DNA from: Billgrantia azerbaijanica
GTDB taxonomy: Bacteria; Pseudomonadota; Gammaproteobacteria; Pseudomonadales; Halomonadaceae
DNA length: 37,864 nt
Assembly (NCBI GenBank): GCA_004551485.1
Contig: SBLD01000026.1
Location: 1 to 37,864, forward strand
Direction of reading: 5' to 3'
Shown here: positions 25,337-33,500 of the stretch, in pieces
Layout: every line of letters begins with the position of its first letter
Numbering within the stretch: the first letter of the stretch is position 1
Notes under the pieces: model-generated
What the model saw: only the letters and a program-made list of their open reading frames with translations
Told to the model about the DNA's origin: nothing
Database searches by the model: none
Program-made: the position numbers and the translations under genes

Positions 25337-27285
25337 GGTCGACCATGCATTGGCTCATCGTCATTCTCGCGGGGCTGCTGTCGGCCCTGCCGCTCCAGGC
25401 TGTCGCTCAGGACGCGGCGGGCGTCGAGCGCAGCGTCACGCTGCGTGTGCGGCTGGATCCGGCGCGCCAGGCGCTCGAGGCCGAGATGCGCCTGCAGCCG
25501 CCGCCGGCGACGGGGGCGTTTCGGCTGCTACCGGGGCTTGAGGTGACGGCCGCCAGCGCGGACGGGGCGCCGCTCGAGGTGATGCAGGCCTCGGACGGAT
25601 ACCAGGTGACGGTGCCCGAGGAGGCCGAGGCGCTGACCCTGCACTGGCACGGCTCGCTCACCGCGGACGATGTCCCCGTACGGCTGTCGCCGGCGGGCAG
25701 CCTGCTGCCCGGCGATATCCCCTGGTACCCGCAATTCGTGGAGAGGGCCAACCGTGAGCCCTTTGCCCTCGAGCTCGAGATCCAGGTGCCCGAGGGGCAG
25801 CGCGCCGTGGGCAGCGGTTCGCTGCGCGGCGAGCCGCAAGTGGACGAACACGGCTATCGGGTGCACCACGGCCACCCCCGCACGCGAAGCGTCACGGTAG
25901 CCGCGGGGCCCTGGCGGGAGCGCACGCGCGAAGTCGAGGGCGTGCGCCTGCGCACCCTCTTCCCCGCCGAGCTGGACGAGAAATTCGCCGAGCGCTATCT
26001 CGAGCAGGCGGCGAGCCACCTGTCGCGGTTCGTGGCGCGGCTCGGCCCCTACCCCTTCGAGAGCTTCACCGTGGCCACCTCGCCCGCCCCGGTGGGGGTT
26101 GCCTTTCCCGGCTTCACGCTGCTCGGCGAGCGGGTCGTGCCGCTGCCCTTCATCGCCGAGACCTCGCTGGCACACGAGCTGATGCATGGCTGGTGGGGCG
26201 TCGGCATCGGGGTGACGCCCGGCACCGGCAACTGGTCCGAGGCGCTGACCACCTACCTGGCCGACTACCAGCTGGACGAGCGGCGCGGCGAGGGGCGGGC
26301 CACCCGCCGCCGCTGGCTGACCGACCTCTCGGCCCTGCCCGACTCGCGCTCGCTCACCCTGGCCGACTTTCATGGCGGCCCGGAGCCGGCGCATCGTCTG
26401 CTGGGCTACCAGCAGGGCGCCATGCTCTTCCACATGCTGCGACGCCGCATCGGCGAGGCTGACTTCGACGTCGGCCTGCGCCGTCTCGCCGAACGCTATC
26501 GCTTCCAGACGGCGAGCTGGGACGACCTGGCGGCCGCCTTTGGCGACGCCGCCGGCGAGGAACTCGATGCCTTCTTCGCGACCTGGGTCGCGCGCCCGGG
26601 ACGTCCGCGGCTAACGCTCGAGGGCGTCATGCGCCGCGAGACGGCCGACGGTTGGGAGGTGCAGGGCGTCCTGACGCAGTCGGGCGCGGGCGCGCCCTGG
26701 CCACTCGCGGTGCCGCTGGACGTGGAGACCGAAACGGGCACCATCCGCCACCGGGTCGTGCTGGAGCGAGAGCAAGCGACGTTCAGCTTGAGCCTGCCGC
26801 AGGCACCGCTGACGCTGGCCGTGGATCCGGACTTCGACCTGCTGCGCGAACTCGAGACGCCTCCCTTCACCCTGCGCCACCTCGCCCTCGACCCGGACAG
26901 CCGCCTGCTGGCGCTGAACGCGGCGGCGGCCGAGCTCGGCCAGGGCATCTTCGAGCGTCCCCTGCCCCGGGGCGAGGGGGCGCAGGGCGGACCGCTGCTG
27001 GTGGTCGGGGGGACCCAGGCGGTCGCCGACTGGCTCGCGGCCCAGGGCCTCGGCGAAGCGCCCCAGCCCATGGCGCAGCGCGGTCGCGCCCGCTTCTGGA
27101 CGCTGCCGGAGGCCTCGCTGGTGGCGGTGAGCGCCGATGACCGCGATGCCCTCGCCCGGCTGCTGCGCGTGCTGCGCCACCATCAGTCGCGCAGCTACCT
27201 GGTGCAGGGGGACGGGGGGAAGACGCTCGAGGCCGGGACCTGGCCGGTGGCGGAACCCGGCCTGCGCCGCGACTTCGCGCCCTGA
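25333..27285 (+). CDS. Secreted M1-like zinc metallopeptidase
   Basis: A 650-residue exported protein with signal peptide MHWLIVILAGLLSALPLQAVAQ. The N-terminal beta-rich domain (about 35-210) is followed by a catalytic domain with zinc motif HELMH (281-285) and a downstream glutamate in NWSEALTTYL (E303). The gap is 17 residues where classical M1 peptidases have 18. The GAMEN exopeptidase motif is not evident. The C-terminal part (about 430-640) is unrecognised and may bind protein or cell wall. I list the ATG at 25333, which overlaps the ChaN stop and supplies an arginine to the signal peptide. The ATG at 25345, with a TGAGG site upstream, is also possible. Substrate is unknown. Confidence 0.8.
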   Translation: MRSTMHWLIVILAGLLSALPLQAVAQDAAGVERSVTLRVRLDPARQALEAEMRLQPPPATGAFRLLPGLEVTAASADGAPLEVMQASDGYQVTVPEEAEALTLHWHGSLTADDVPVRLSPAGSLLPGDIPWYPQFVERANREPFALELEIQVPEGQRAVGSGSLRGEPQVDEHGYRVHHGHPRTRSVTVAAGPWRERTREVEGVRLRTLFPAELDEKFAERYLEQAASHLSRFVARLGPYPFESFTVATSPAPVGVAFPGFTLLGERVVPLPFIAETSLAHELMHGWWGVGIGVTPGTGNWSEALTTYLADYQLDERRGEGRATRRRWLTDLSALPDSRSLTLADFHGGPEPAHRLLGYQQGAMLFHMLRRRIGEADFDVGLRRLAERYRFQTASWDDLAAAFGDAAGEELDAFFATWVARPGRPRLTLEGVMRRETADGWEVQGVLTQSGAGAPWPLAVPLDVETETGTIRHRVVLEREQATFSLSLPQAPLTLAVDPDFDLLRELETPPFTLRHLALDPDSRLLALNAAAAELGQGIFERPLPRGEGAQGGPLLVVGGTQAVADWLAAQGLGEAPQPMAQRGRARFWTLPEASLVAVSADDRDALARLLRVLRHHQSRSYLVQGDGGKTLEAGTWPVAEPGLRRDFAP

Positions 27286-27366
27286 CCGTCGGCCCGGCGC
27301 CGCTTGCGCCCGCCGGGGCGCTGATCCATCATCGGCGTGCCTGTTGACCCACTGCCGGAGGATCCC

Positions 27367-27771
27367 GTGGCCATTTCCCGTTTCCGCGACCTGCTCGACG
27401 AGGCGCGTCGCCAGCCCGAGCCCCAATGCCTGCTGTTCGTCTTCACCCGGGCCGAACTGCCCGACCACCCCAGCGAAGAGCAGCGCCGGCGCTTCGAACA
27501 GGGCGAGGGCGGCGTGCTGACCCCGGTACTGTGCGTCGACAAGACCCCCGATGAGCTCAGCGACATGGCCGCGCTGGTGGCCGAGTCCCGCGAGACGGGC
27601 ATCGAGTGGGACATCGTCTTCGTCGCGGCGCTGGCGGGCCACGGTACGCAGCCGCCCAGCAGCGAGCAGGCCGAACAGCACCTCAACCGCATGGTCGAGT
27701 CGCTCAAGATGGGCAATATCGAGGCCTTCCTGGCCTTCGACCGCCAGGGGGAGGTGGTGGCCTTTCAGTGA
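27367..27771 (+). CDS. Conserved small protein, often labelled ribonucleotide reductase subunit alpha
   Basis: A 134-residue soluble acidic protein (FRDLLDEARRQPEPQCLLFVFTRAELP at the start, then EQGEGGVLTPVLCVDKTPDELS and IEWDIVFVAALAGHG). I recall close relatives in Pseudomonas and Halomonas carrying the name ribonucleotide reductase subunit alpha. Nothing here supports that name: the protein lacks a radical-site cysteine arrangement and is far too short for NrdA. It is best left as unknown. I chose GTG at 27367 because GGAGG lies at ideal spacing. An in-frame GTG at 27337 would add ten residues. It is followed by the ahpC control region. Confidence 0.75.
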   Translation: MAISRFRDLLDEARRQPEPQCLLFVFTRAELPDHPSEEQRRRFEQGEGGVLTPVLCVDKTPDELSDMAALVAESRETGIEWDIVFVAALAGHGTQPPSSEQAEQHLNRMVESLKMGNIEAFLAFDRQGEVVAFQ

Positions 27772-27785
27772 GTCGGTAATTGCTC

Positions 27786-27822
27786 ATAGAAGGCGGTTAT
27801 CACCACCATGACAGCATTCAAT
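27786..27822. promoter_or_regulatory. OxyR-type binding site upstream of ahpC
   Basis: Four tetranucleotides spaced by 7 bp follow the OxyR pattern ATAG-n7-CTAT-n7-ATAG-n7-CTAT. They are ATAG (27786-27789), TTAT (27797-27800), ATGA (27808-27811) and CAAT (27819-27822), giving 12 of 16 matches. The site ends directly before the -35 element of the predicted ahpC promoter, the usual position for OxyR activation. Confidence 0.6.
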
Positions 27823-27851
27823 TTAGCCTATCGGGACGCGGTGGTTATGAT
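27823..27851 (+). promoter_or_regulatory. Predicted ahpC promoter
   Basis: A poor -35 hexamer (TTAGCC, 27823-27828) is 17 bp from a strong -10 hexamer TATGAT (27846-27851). A weak -35 abutting an OxyR-like site is what an activator-dependent promoter should look like. Confidence 0.55.
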
Positions 27852-27896
27852 GGGTGGCGTATTCAGTCACCCACCCCGAGCAAGGAGCATTGCTGA

Positions 27897-28460
27897 ATGT
27901 CCCTGATCAACACCGAAGTCAAGCCGTTCACCGCGACCGCCTTCCACAACGGAGAGTTCATCGATGTCTCCGAGGAGAGCCTGAAGGGCAAGTGGAGCGT
28001 CTTCTTCTTCTACCCGGCCGACTTCACCTTCATCTGCCCCACCGAACTGGGTGACCTGGCCGACAACTACGCGGAGTTCCAGAAGCTGGGCGTCGAGATC
28101 TACAGCGTCTCCACCGACACCCACTTCACCCACAAGGCGTGGCACGACAGCTCCGAGACCGTCGGCAAGCTGCAGTTCCCGATGCTGGCCGACCCGACCC
28201 TGCAGATCTCGCGCAACTTCGAAGTGCTGATCGAGGAGTCCGGCCTGGCCGAGCGCGGCACCTTCGTGATCGACCCGGACGGCAAGATCCAGATCGTCGA
28301 GATCAACGCCGGCAACATCGGCCGCAACGCCGAGGAGCTGCTGCGCAAGGTCAAGGCCGCCCAGTACGTTCGCGAGAACCCGAACGAAGTGTGCCCGGCC
28401 AAGTGGAAGGAAGGCGAAGAGACCCTCGCTCCCTCCCTGGACCTGGTCGGCAAGATCTAA
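27897..28460 (+). CDS. ahpC: Alkyl hydroperoxide reductase subunit C (peroxiredoxin)
   Basis: A 187-residue typical 2-Cys peroxiredoxin. The peroxidatic cysteine is C47 in DFTFICPTE, and the resolving cysteine C166 is in NEVCPAKWK. It reduces hydrogen peroxide and organic hydroperoxides, and is recycled by AhpF, encoded downstream. The C-terminal extension with [11 protein letters not shown] fits the family, so the chain is full length. An AAGGAG ribosome binding site precedes the ATG. An OxyR-like site lies upstream. A strong terminator separates it from ahpF, giving AhpC in excess. Confidence 0.97.
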   Translation: MSLINTEVKPFTATAFHNGEFIDVSEESLKGKWSVFFFYPADFTFICPTELGDLADNYAEFQKLGVEIYSVSTDTHFTHKAWHDSSETVGKLQFPMLADPTLQISRNFEVLIEESGLAERGTFVIDPDGKIQIVEINAGNIGRNAEELLRKVKAAQYVRENPNEVCPAKWKEGEETLAPSLDLVGKI

Positions 28461-28507
28461 GCCGGCCCCGCCCCCTCGCGAGGGACCCCCTGCCCTCGTG
28501 AGCGTTC

Positions 28508-28537
28508 CGCCCGGGCGTCCTCTGCCCGGGCGTTTTT
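28508..28537 (+). terminator. Intrinsic terminator between ahpC and ahpF
   Basis: Perfect 9-bp arms CGCCCGGGC (28508-28516) and GCCCGGGCG (28524-28532) with a 7-nt loop are followed by TTTTT (28533-28537). It should end most ahpC transcripts. Confidence 0.9.
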
Positions 28538-28632
28538 CGAGACAGCGCCAGCTTTCCCGTCGCGGCAGCGCGTCGCGCGCCACAAGGAAAGTCGCGCCAG
28601 TTTATATTAGCCAAACATGAAGGATCGCTGTC

Positions 28633-30189
28633 ATGTTGGACGACACTCTGAAGACACAGCTCAAAGCCTACCTGCAGAAGGTCACTCGGCCGTTCGAGAT
28701 CGTCGCGTCCCTCGATGACGGCGACAAGTCCCAAGAACTCTTCCGGCTGCTCGAAGAGATTGCCGGCCTGAGCGACAAGATCACCCTGAAGAGCGACGGC
28801 CGCGACGCGCGCACGCCGTCGTTCGCTCTCAATCGTCCGGGCGAGGACACCGGCCTCACCTTCGCCGGCATCCCCATGGGCCACGAGTTCAGCTCCCTGG
28901 TGCTGGCGCTGCTGCAGGTCGGCGGTCACCCGCCCAAGGCCAGCGACGCGACGATCGAGCAGATCCAGGCGCTCGACGCCGAGCTGCACTTCGAGACCTA
29001 CTTCTCGCTCTCCTGCCAGAACTGCCCCGATGTGGTGCAGGCGCTCAACCTGATGGCCATCCTCAACCCCAAGGTGCGCCACGTGGCTATCGACGGCGCC
29101 CTCTTCCAGGACGAGGTCGAGCAGCGCCAGGTGATGTCGGTGCCGAGCATCTTCCTCAACGGCGAGCCCTTCGATCAGGGGCGCATGAGCCTCGAGCAGA
29201 TCCTGGCCAAGGTCGACACCGCCGCCGCCGAGCGCGAGGCCGCCAGGCTCAGCGACAAGCCGGCCTTCGACACCCTGATGATCGGCGGCGGCCCGGCCGG
29301 TGCCGCGGCGGCGGTCTACGCCGCGCGCAAGGGCATCCGCACCGGCGTGGCCGCGGAGCGATTCGGCGGCCAGGTACTCGACACCCTGGCCATCGAGAAC
29401 CTCATCTCCGTGCCCCACACCGAGGGCCCCAGGCTCGCCGCGGCGCTCGAGGAGCACGTCAAGGAGTACGAGGTCGACATCATGAACCTGCAGCGCGCCG
29501 TCGCGCTGGTGCCGGCGAGCCGGCCGGGCGGCGAGCACGAGGTGCGCTTCGCCTCCGGCGCGCGCCTCAGGGCCAAGACCCTGGTGCTGGCCACCGGCGC
29601 ACGCTGGCGCGAGATGAACGTGCCCGGCGAGGCCGAGTACCGCAACCGGGGCGTGGCCTTCTGCCCGCACTGCGACGGTCCGCTGTTCAAGGGCAAGCGC
29701 GTGGCGGTGATCGGCGGCGGCAACTCCGGCGTCGAGGCGGCCATCGACCTGGCCGGCATCGTCGGCCACGTGACGCTGATCGAGTTCATGGACGAGATGC
29801 GCGCCGACGCCGTGCTGCAGAAGAAGCTCGCCAGCCTGCCCAATGTCGACATCATCCTCGGCGCCCGCACCACCGAGGTGAACGGCGACGGCACCCGCGT
29901 CAACGGCCTCACCTATGAGGAGCGCGCCACCGGCGAGCGGCGCCGGCTCGATCTGGAAGGCGTCTTCGTGCAGATTGGCCTGGTGCCCAACACCGAGTGG
30001 CTCCAGGAGTCGCCCGTCGAACTCTCCACGCGCGGCGAGATCGTGGTCGACGAGCGCGGCATGACCAGCGTGCCCGGCATCTTCGCCGCCGGCGACGTCA
30101 CCACCGTGCCCTACAAGCAGATCGTCATTGCCATGGGCGAGGGCTCCAAGGCTGCCCTCGGCGCCTTTGACCACTTGATCCGCAGTTGA
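28633..30189 (+). CDS. ahpF: Alkyl hydroperoxide reductase subunit F
   Basis: A 518-residue flavoenzyme that passes electrons from NADH to AhpC. The N-terminal double-thioredoxin-fold domain has the redox pair C128/C131 (SCQNC). The FAD domain starts with IGGGPAG (217-223). The NADH domain has [14 protein letters not shown], and the second redox pair C344/C347 lies in FCPHCDGP. The C-terminal [15 protein letters not shown] is the usual FAD-binding end. Length and motifs are complete. A TATATT element at 28603-28608 may be the -10 of its own promoter, since a terminator lies upstream. Two hairpins follow the gene. Confidence 0.96.
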   Translation: MLDDTLKTQLKAYLQKVTRPFEIVASLDDGDKSQELFRLLEEIAGLSDKITLKSDGRDARTPSFALNRPGEDTGLTFAGIPMGHEFSSLVLALLQVGGHPPKASDATIEQIQALDAELHFETYFSLSCQNCPDVVQALNLMAILNPKVRHVAIDGALFQDEVEQRQVMSVPSIFLNGEPFDQGRMSLEQILAKVDTAAAEREAARLSDKPAFDTLMIGGGPAGAAAAVYAARKGIRTGVAAERFGGQVLDTLAIENLISVPHTEGPRLAAALEEHVKEYEVDIMNLQRAVALVPASRPGGEHEVRFASGARLRAKTLVLATGARWREMNVPGEAEYRNRGVAFCPHCDGPLFKGKRVAVIGGGNSGVEAAIDLAGIVGHVTLIEFMDEMRADAVLQKKLASLPNVDIILGARTTEVNGDGTRVNGLTYEERATGERRRLDLEGVFVQIGLVPNTEWLQESPVELSTRGEIVVDERGMTSVPGIFAAGDVTTVPYKQIVIAMGEGSKAALGAFDHLIRS

Positions 30190-30193
30190 CCCC

Positions 30194-30257
30194 GGCGGCC
30201 CTTCAGGGCCGCCCGCTTCCCGATTCGCGCCCCCGCCGGCCAGGCCGGCGGGGGCGC
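30194..30257. terminator. Double hairpin after ahpF, possibly bidirectional
   Basis: The first stem is GGCGGCCC/GGGCCGCC (30194-30201 and 30206-30213) with loop TTCA. The second is a perfect 15-bp inverted repeat (30227-30241 and 30243-30257) around one A. U-tracts are weak. Lying between ahpF and the convergent minus-strand gene, they probably end transcription from both sides. Confidence 0.6.
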
Positions 30258-30271
30258 TTGTCATGTGGCCA

Positions 30272-30763
30272 CTAGAGGCGGGGCTCGCGGCGCGAGGGGG
30301 CCTCGGCCGGGTGGTTGCCCGTCAGGTCCAGGGTCGGCTCGCTGGTGCGACGCTGCGGCTTCGGCGGTTCGGCGGGACGCGTCACCCGGGCGCGCCCCAG
30401 CACGCTGTCGTCGACCTCCGGGTGATACGCCTGGCTGGTCCAGGCGGTCTCCGTGTCGTGGACCGCGGGGCGGCGCTCGAAGGAGCGGGTGACCACGGCG
30501 CTGGCATTCGTGCGCTTGGCCAGGTGGTGGGGTAGCAGCCACAGCTCGGCGAGCAGGCGCAGGGCCACGGCGGCGAGTAGCCAGGCGCCGCCGCCGAGCA
30601 CCAGGGCGGGCCAGGCACGGGGCCAGTCGGTGGCGGCCAGCCAGGGCGTACGTGATACCAGCCACAGGAGGGTGGCGCCGAGCAGGCCGAGCTGGAGCAG
30701 CAGGTGGCTGGTCAGCAGGGTGCGGCGGGACAGGGGGCGGCAGGGGAACAGGAACTGGTGCAT
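30272..30763 (-). CDS. Unrecognised small membrane protein
   Basis: A 163-residue protein I do not recognise. Two strong hydrophobic segments (about residues 18-36 and 50-74) flank a short tryptophan-rich loop (TPWLAATDWPRAWP). The rest is a hydrophilic tail rich in Arg, Pro and Thr (RVTRPAEPPKPQRRTSEPTL), probably cytoplasmic. Orientation with a basic N-terminus predicts both ends inside. It is convergent with ahpF and lies downstream of the histidine phosphatase gene on the same strand, 104 bp apart, with no terminator seen between them, so they could form one transcript. Confidence 0.6.
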   Translation of the reverse strand: MHQFLFPCRPLSRRTLLTSHLLLQLGLLGATLLWLVSRTPWLAATDWPRAWPALVLGGGAWLLAAVALRLLAELWLLPHHLAKRTNASAVVTRSFERRPAVHDTETAWTSQAYHPEVDDSVLGRARVTRPAEPPKPQRRTSEPTLDLTGNHPAEAPSRREPRL

Positions 30764-30867
30764 CGAGGGAACCTCCCGTTGGATGCAGATCGCGGGAGCG
30801 AGGGGACGCGCCGGCCTCCATGTCGGCGAAGGCGAATGCTACCCCATGTTGCCCCCGGCTGCAGCCG

Positions 30868-31446
30868 TTACCCCAGCAGGACGACGTCGGCGGGCAGCAG
30901 CGGCGCGCGCTGGCGATGCGCCGTCAGCGGTCGCCCCTCCAGCGCCGTGAGCAGGATCTGCAGAGGATCGCCGTGGCTCACCAGCAGGAGGGTCTCGCCC
31001 CGGTAGCGTCGCTCCAGGGCGTCGATCACGCCACACAGGCGGGCGGCGACGCTGGCCACGCTCTCGACGCCGAAGGCGCGGTGGTCGGGATCCTCGGCGT
31101 CGAGGGCCCACACCGCCGGGTAGCGGTCGTCGGGACCGCCGTCCAGCGTGCCGAAGTGGCGCTCGCGCAGGCGCGGCTCGGGCGTCGGGGTGAGCCCGAA
31201 GCGTGCGGCGACCCGGGCGGCGGTCTGGGTGGTGCGCAGGAAGTCCGAGTGCAGCAGGCGCGTGGGGGCGGGCCAGGGCCATTCGGCGAGGACGCGCTCG
31301 AGCTGGGCATGGCCCTCCGGCGACAGGCCGTAGGCGTCCAGGCCGCGCCGCGGGTCGCTGATGATCCGGCCCTGCGCATTGGCCTCGCTGTGGCCATGGC
31401 GCATCAGCAGGTAGCGGTTGTGGCGACGGGAGTTGGCGTTTGACAT
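30868..31446 (-). CDS. Histidine phosphatase superfamily protein
   Basis: A 192-residue protein of the phosphoglycerate-mutase-like histidine phosphatase superfamily. The catalytic RHG motif is at residues 16-18 (LLMRHGHSEAN). The second arginine is likely in LHSDFLRTTQTA, the acid in LRERHFGTLDG, and the second histidine in LLVSHGDPLQ. All four catalytic positions are therefore present. Substrate is uncertain: this group covers cofactor-dependent mutases, broad phosphatases and SixA-like proteins. It diverges from the PhnD-type gene across a region containing a large nested dyad. Confidence 0.85.
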   Translation of the reverse strand: MSNANSRRHNRYLLMRHGHSEANAQGRIISDPRRGLDAYGLSPEGHAQLERVLAEWPWPAPTRLLHSDFLRTTQTAARVAARFGLTPTPEPRLRERHFGTLDGGPDDRYPAVWALDAEDPDHRAFGVESVASVAARLCGVIDALERRYRGETLLLVSHGDPLQILLTALEGRPLTAHRQRAPLLPADVVLLG

Positions 31447-31482
31447 CGGTTCGTCACCCTACCTAGATTGAGTTCAGGTTTT

Positions 31483-31531
31483 TCGAACATGACTTTTCGC
31501 ATGCGAGCATAGCATGCGGCCAGATGTTCGA
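31483..31531. promoter_or_regulatory. Nested dyad in divergent intergenic region
   Basis: Outer arms TCGAACAT (31483-31490) and ATGTTCGA (31524-31531) are perfect. Inside lie a second perfect pair CGCATGC (31498-31504) and GCATGCG (31512-31518). The two centres coincide within 1 bp. The structure could be a regulator-binding pair or a foldable stem between the histidine phosphatase and the PhnD-type gene. No U-tract follows, so a terminator is unlikely. Confidence 0.5.
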
Positions 31532-31621
31532 TTCCGATCAGCCGTCCGGGAAGCGACTGCGTCAGCCTCCCATGGCCTACCCTTTGAGTGAATGACACAA
31601 CAAGACACCGCGAGGCACGCC

Positions 31622-32620
31622 ATGACTCTACACAAGGCCCTGGCCCAGCGCGCCCCCGCCGCGCTGGCCCTCTTCCTCCTGCTCCCCCTGGCCCTTTTCA
31701 GCCTGTCGACTCAGGCCCAGGAGGCGTGCCCACGGGGCGACCTGGATACGCTCTACTGCGACCGCGACGGCGACCTGGTCGCCGACCGGCCGGAGGACGA
31801 GTCGCAGTGGGTCGACCCCGATACCCTGATCTTCGCCTACACCCCGGTGGAGGACCCGGCCATCTACGCCGACATCTGGCAGCCCTTCATCGACCATCTG
31901 GAGGCAGTCACGGGGCGCGATGTGCGCTTCTTTGCCGTGCAGTCCAACGCGGCCCAGGTGGAGGCGATGCGCAGCGGGCGGCTGCACATCGCCGGCTACT
32001 CCACCGGCACGACGGCCTTCGCGGTCAACCTCGCCGGCGCCGTGCCCTTCGCGCTGATGGGCAGCGACGACGGCCGGTTCGGCTACACCCTGCAGCTCTA
32101 CACCCACGTCGATTCCGGCATCGACAGCATGGAGGACCTCAAGGGCAAGCGCGTGGCGCACACCTCGCCCACCTCCAACTCCGGCAACCAGGCGCCGCGG
32201 GCGCTCTTCCCCGAAATGGGCATCGTGCCCGACGAGGACTACGAGGTGGTCTACTCGGGCAGCCACGACCAGTCGATGCTCGGCGTGGTGGCCCAGGACT
32301 ACGACGCGGCACCGGTGGCCTCGGAGGTCGTCGAGCGCATGGCCGCGCGCGGTCTCTACGACGAGGAGGACGTCAAGATCATCTACGAGTCGGACTCCTT
32401 CCCGACCACCTCCTACACCTACGCCCACAACCTGCATCCCGACCTGGTCGACAAGATCGAGGAGGCCTTCTTCTCCTTCGACTTCGCCGGCACGGCCCTG
32501 GGCGAGGAGTTCGAGGGGGTGGAGAAGTTCATTCCCATCAACTACGAGGAGCACTGGCGCGTCATCCGCACCATCCAGGCGGCCAACGGCGTGCGCTATA
32601 CCCGCGACGACCTCGAGTGA
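31622..32620 (+). CDS. phnD: Phosphate/phosphite/phosphonate-type ABC substrate-binding protein (PhnD family)
   Basis: A 332-residue periplasmic binding protein with signal peptide (KALAQRAPAALALFLLLPLALF, ending STQAQ). Directly after it come two cysteines (C36, C46) bracketing an acidic CDRDGDLVAD segment that resembles a calcium-binding loop. This N-terminal feature recurs in relatives I remember. The PhnD fold then begins (DTLIFAYTPVEDPAIYAD). The TSPTSNSGN segment (181-189) is where family members bind the phosphorus oxyanion. The ATG at 31622 has a GAGG site, and an in-frame ATG at 31592 would add ten residues. It is the first gene of the ABC operon. The exact ligand is unknown. Confidence 0.85.
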   Translation: MTLHKALAQRAPAALALFLLLPLALFSLSTQAQEACPRGDLDTLYCDRDGDLVADRPEDESQWVDPDTLIFAYTPVEDPAIYADIWQPFIDHLEAVTGRDVRFFAVQSNAAQVEAMRSGRLHIAGYSTGTTAFAVNLAGAVPFALMGSDDGRFGYTLQLYTHVDSGIDSMEDLKGKRVAHTSPTSNSGNQAPRALFPEMGIVPDEDYEVVYSGSHDQSMLGVVAQDYDAAPVASEVVERMAARGLYDEEDVKIIYESDSFPTTSYTYAHNLHPDLVDKIEEAFFSFDFAGTALGEEFEGVEKFIPINYEEHWRVIRTIQAANGVRYTRDDLE

Positions 32621-32678
32621 CGCCTGGCTCCCGGTCCGGGCGGGGCCGGGCGTGACCCCGATGCGACGAGGGGGAGGA

Positions 32679-33500
32679 ATGCTGGAAATCACGAAGCTGG
32701 TCAAGCGGTACGGCAGTGACGAGCCGGTGCTCCAGGAGCTCGACCTGCGGGTGGCGGGCCACAGCGTGGTGGCCATCGTCGGCGCCTCCGGCGCCGGCAA
32801 GAGCACCCTGCTGCGCTGCATCAACCGCCTGGTCGAGCCCACCTCGGGCTCGATCAAGCTCAACGGCACCGAGCTGGTCACCCTCAAGGGCGCGGCGCTG
32901 CGCCGCGCCCGGCGCAAGATCGGCATGGTCTTCCAGGGCTTCAACCTGATCGACCGGCTCACGGTGATGGAGAACGTGCTGGCCGGCCGGCTCGGCTACG
33001 TCAACCTCTACCAGGCGGTCACACGCCGCTATCCCCAGGCCGACATCGAGCGCGCCTTCGCGCTGCTCGAACGGGTGGAGATCGCCCACTACGCCAACAA
33101 GCGCGCCGATGCCCTCTCCGGCGGCGAGCGCCAGCGCGTCGGCGTGGTGCGGGCGCTGATGCAGGAGCCGGAGATCCTGCTCGCCGACGAGCCCACCGCC
33201 TCGCTCGATCCGCGCACCTCCGAGCAGATCATGCGGCTGCTGCAGAGCCTGGCCAGCGAAATGTCGCTACCGGTGCTGATCAACATCCACAACGTGGCCC
33301 AGGCCAAGGCCTATACCGAGCGCATCGTCGGGCTGCGCCACGGCAAGATGATCTTCGACGGCACGCCCGCGGCGTTCACCAGGGAGGCGCTCGAGGCGGT
33401 CTACGGCGGCATCGAGGCGCCGGACGAGGCGGTCACCGAGCCGCCGGCGGCGAGTCCGCGCAAGGGGCCGCGGGGAGTGACCCATGACGACCCGCTCTAG
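32679..33500 (+). CDS. phnC: Phosphonate-type ABC transporter ATP-binding protein
   Basis: A 273-residue ABC ATPase. Walker A is GASGAGKST (35-43), the Q-loop lies in VFQGFNLIDR, the signature LSGGERQ is at 146-152, Walker B is ILLADEP, and the D-loop is SLDP. The length and the NLIDRLTVMENVLAGRLG segment are typical of PhnC. The start at 32679 gives the classic MLEITKLVKRYG opening. Upstream in-frame codons (32652, 32661) would add unlikely residues. The C-terminal tail rich in Pro and Glu overlaps the start of the first permease gene by 17 bp. Confidence 0.9.
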   Translation: MLEITKLVKRYGSDEPVLQELDLRVAGHSVVAIVGASGAGKSTLLRCINRLVEPTSGSIKLNGTELVTLKGAALRRARRKIGMVFQGFNLIDRLTVMENVLAGRLGYVNLYQAVTRRYPQADIERAFALLERVEIAHYANKRADALSGGERQRVGVVRALMQEPEILLADEPTASLDPRTSEQIMRLLQSLASEMSLPVLINIHNVAQAKAYTERIVGLRHGKMIFDGTPAAFTREALEAVYGGIEAPDEAVTEPPAASPRKGPRGVTHDDPL

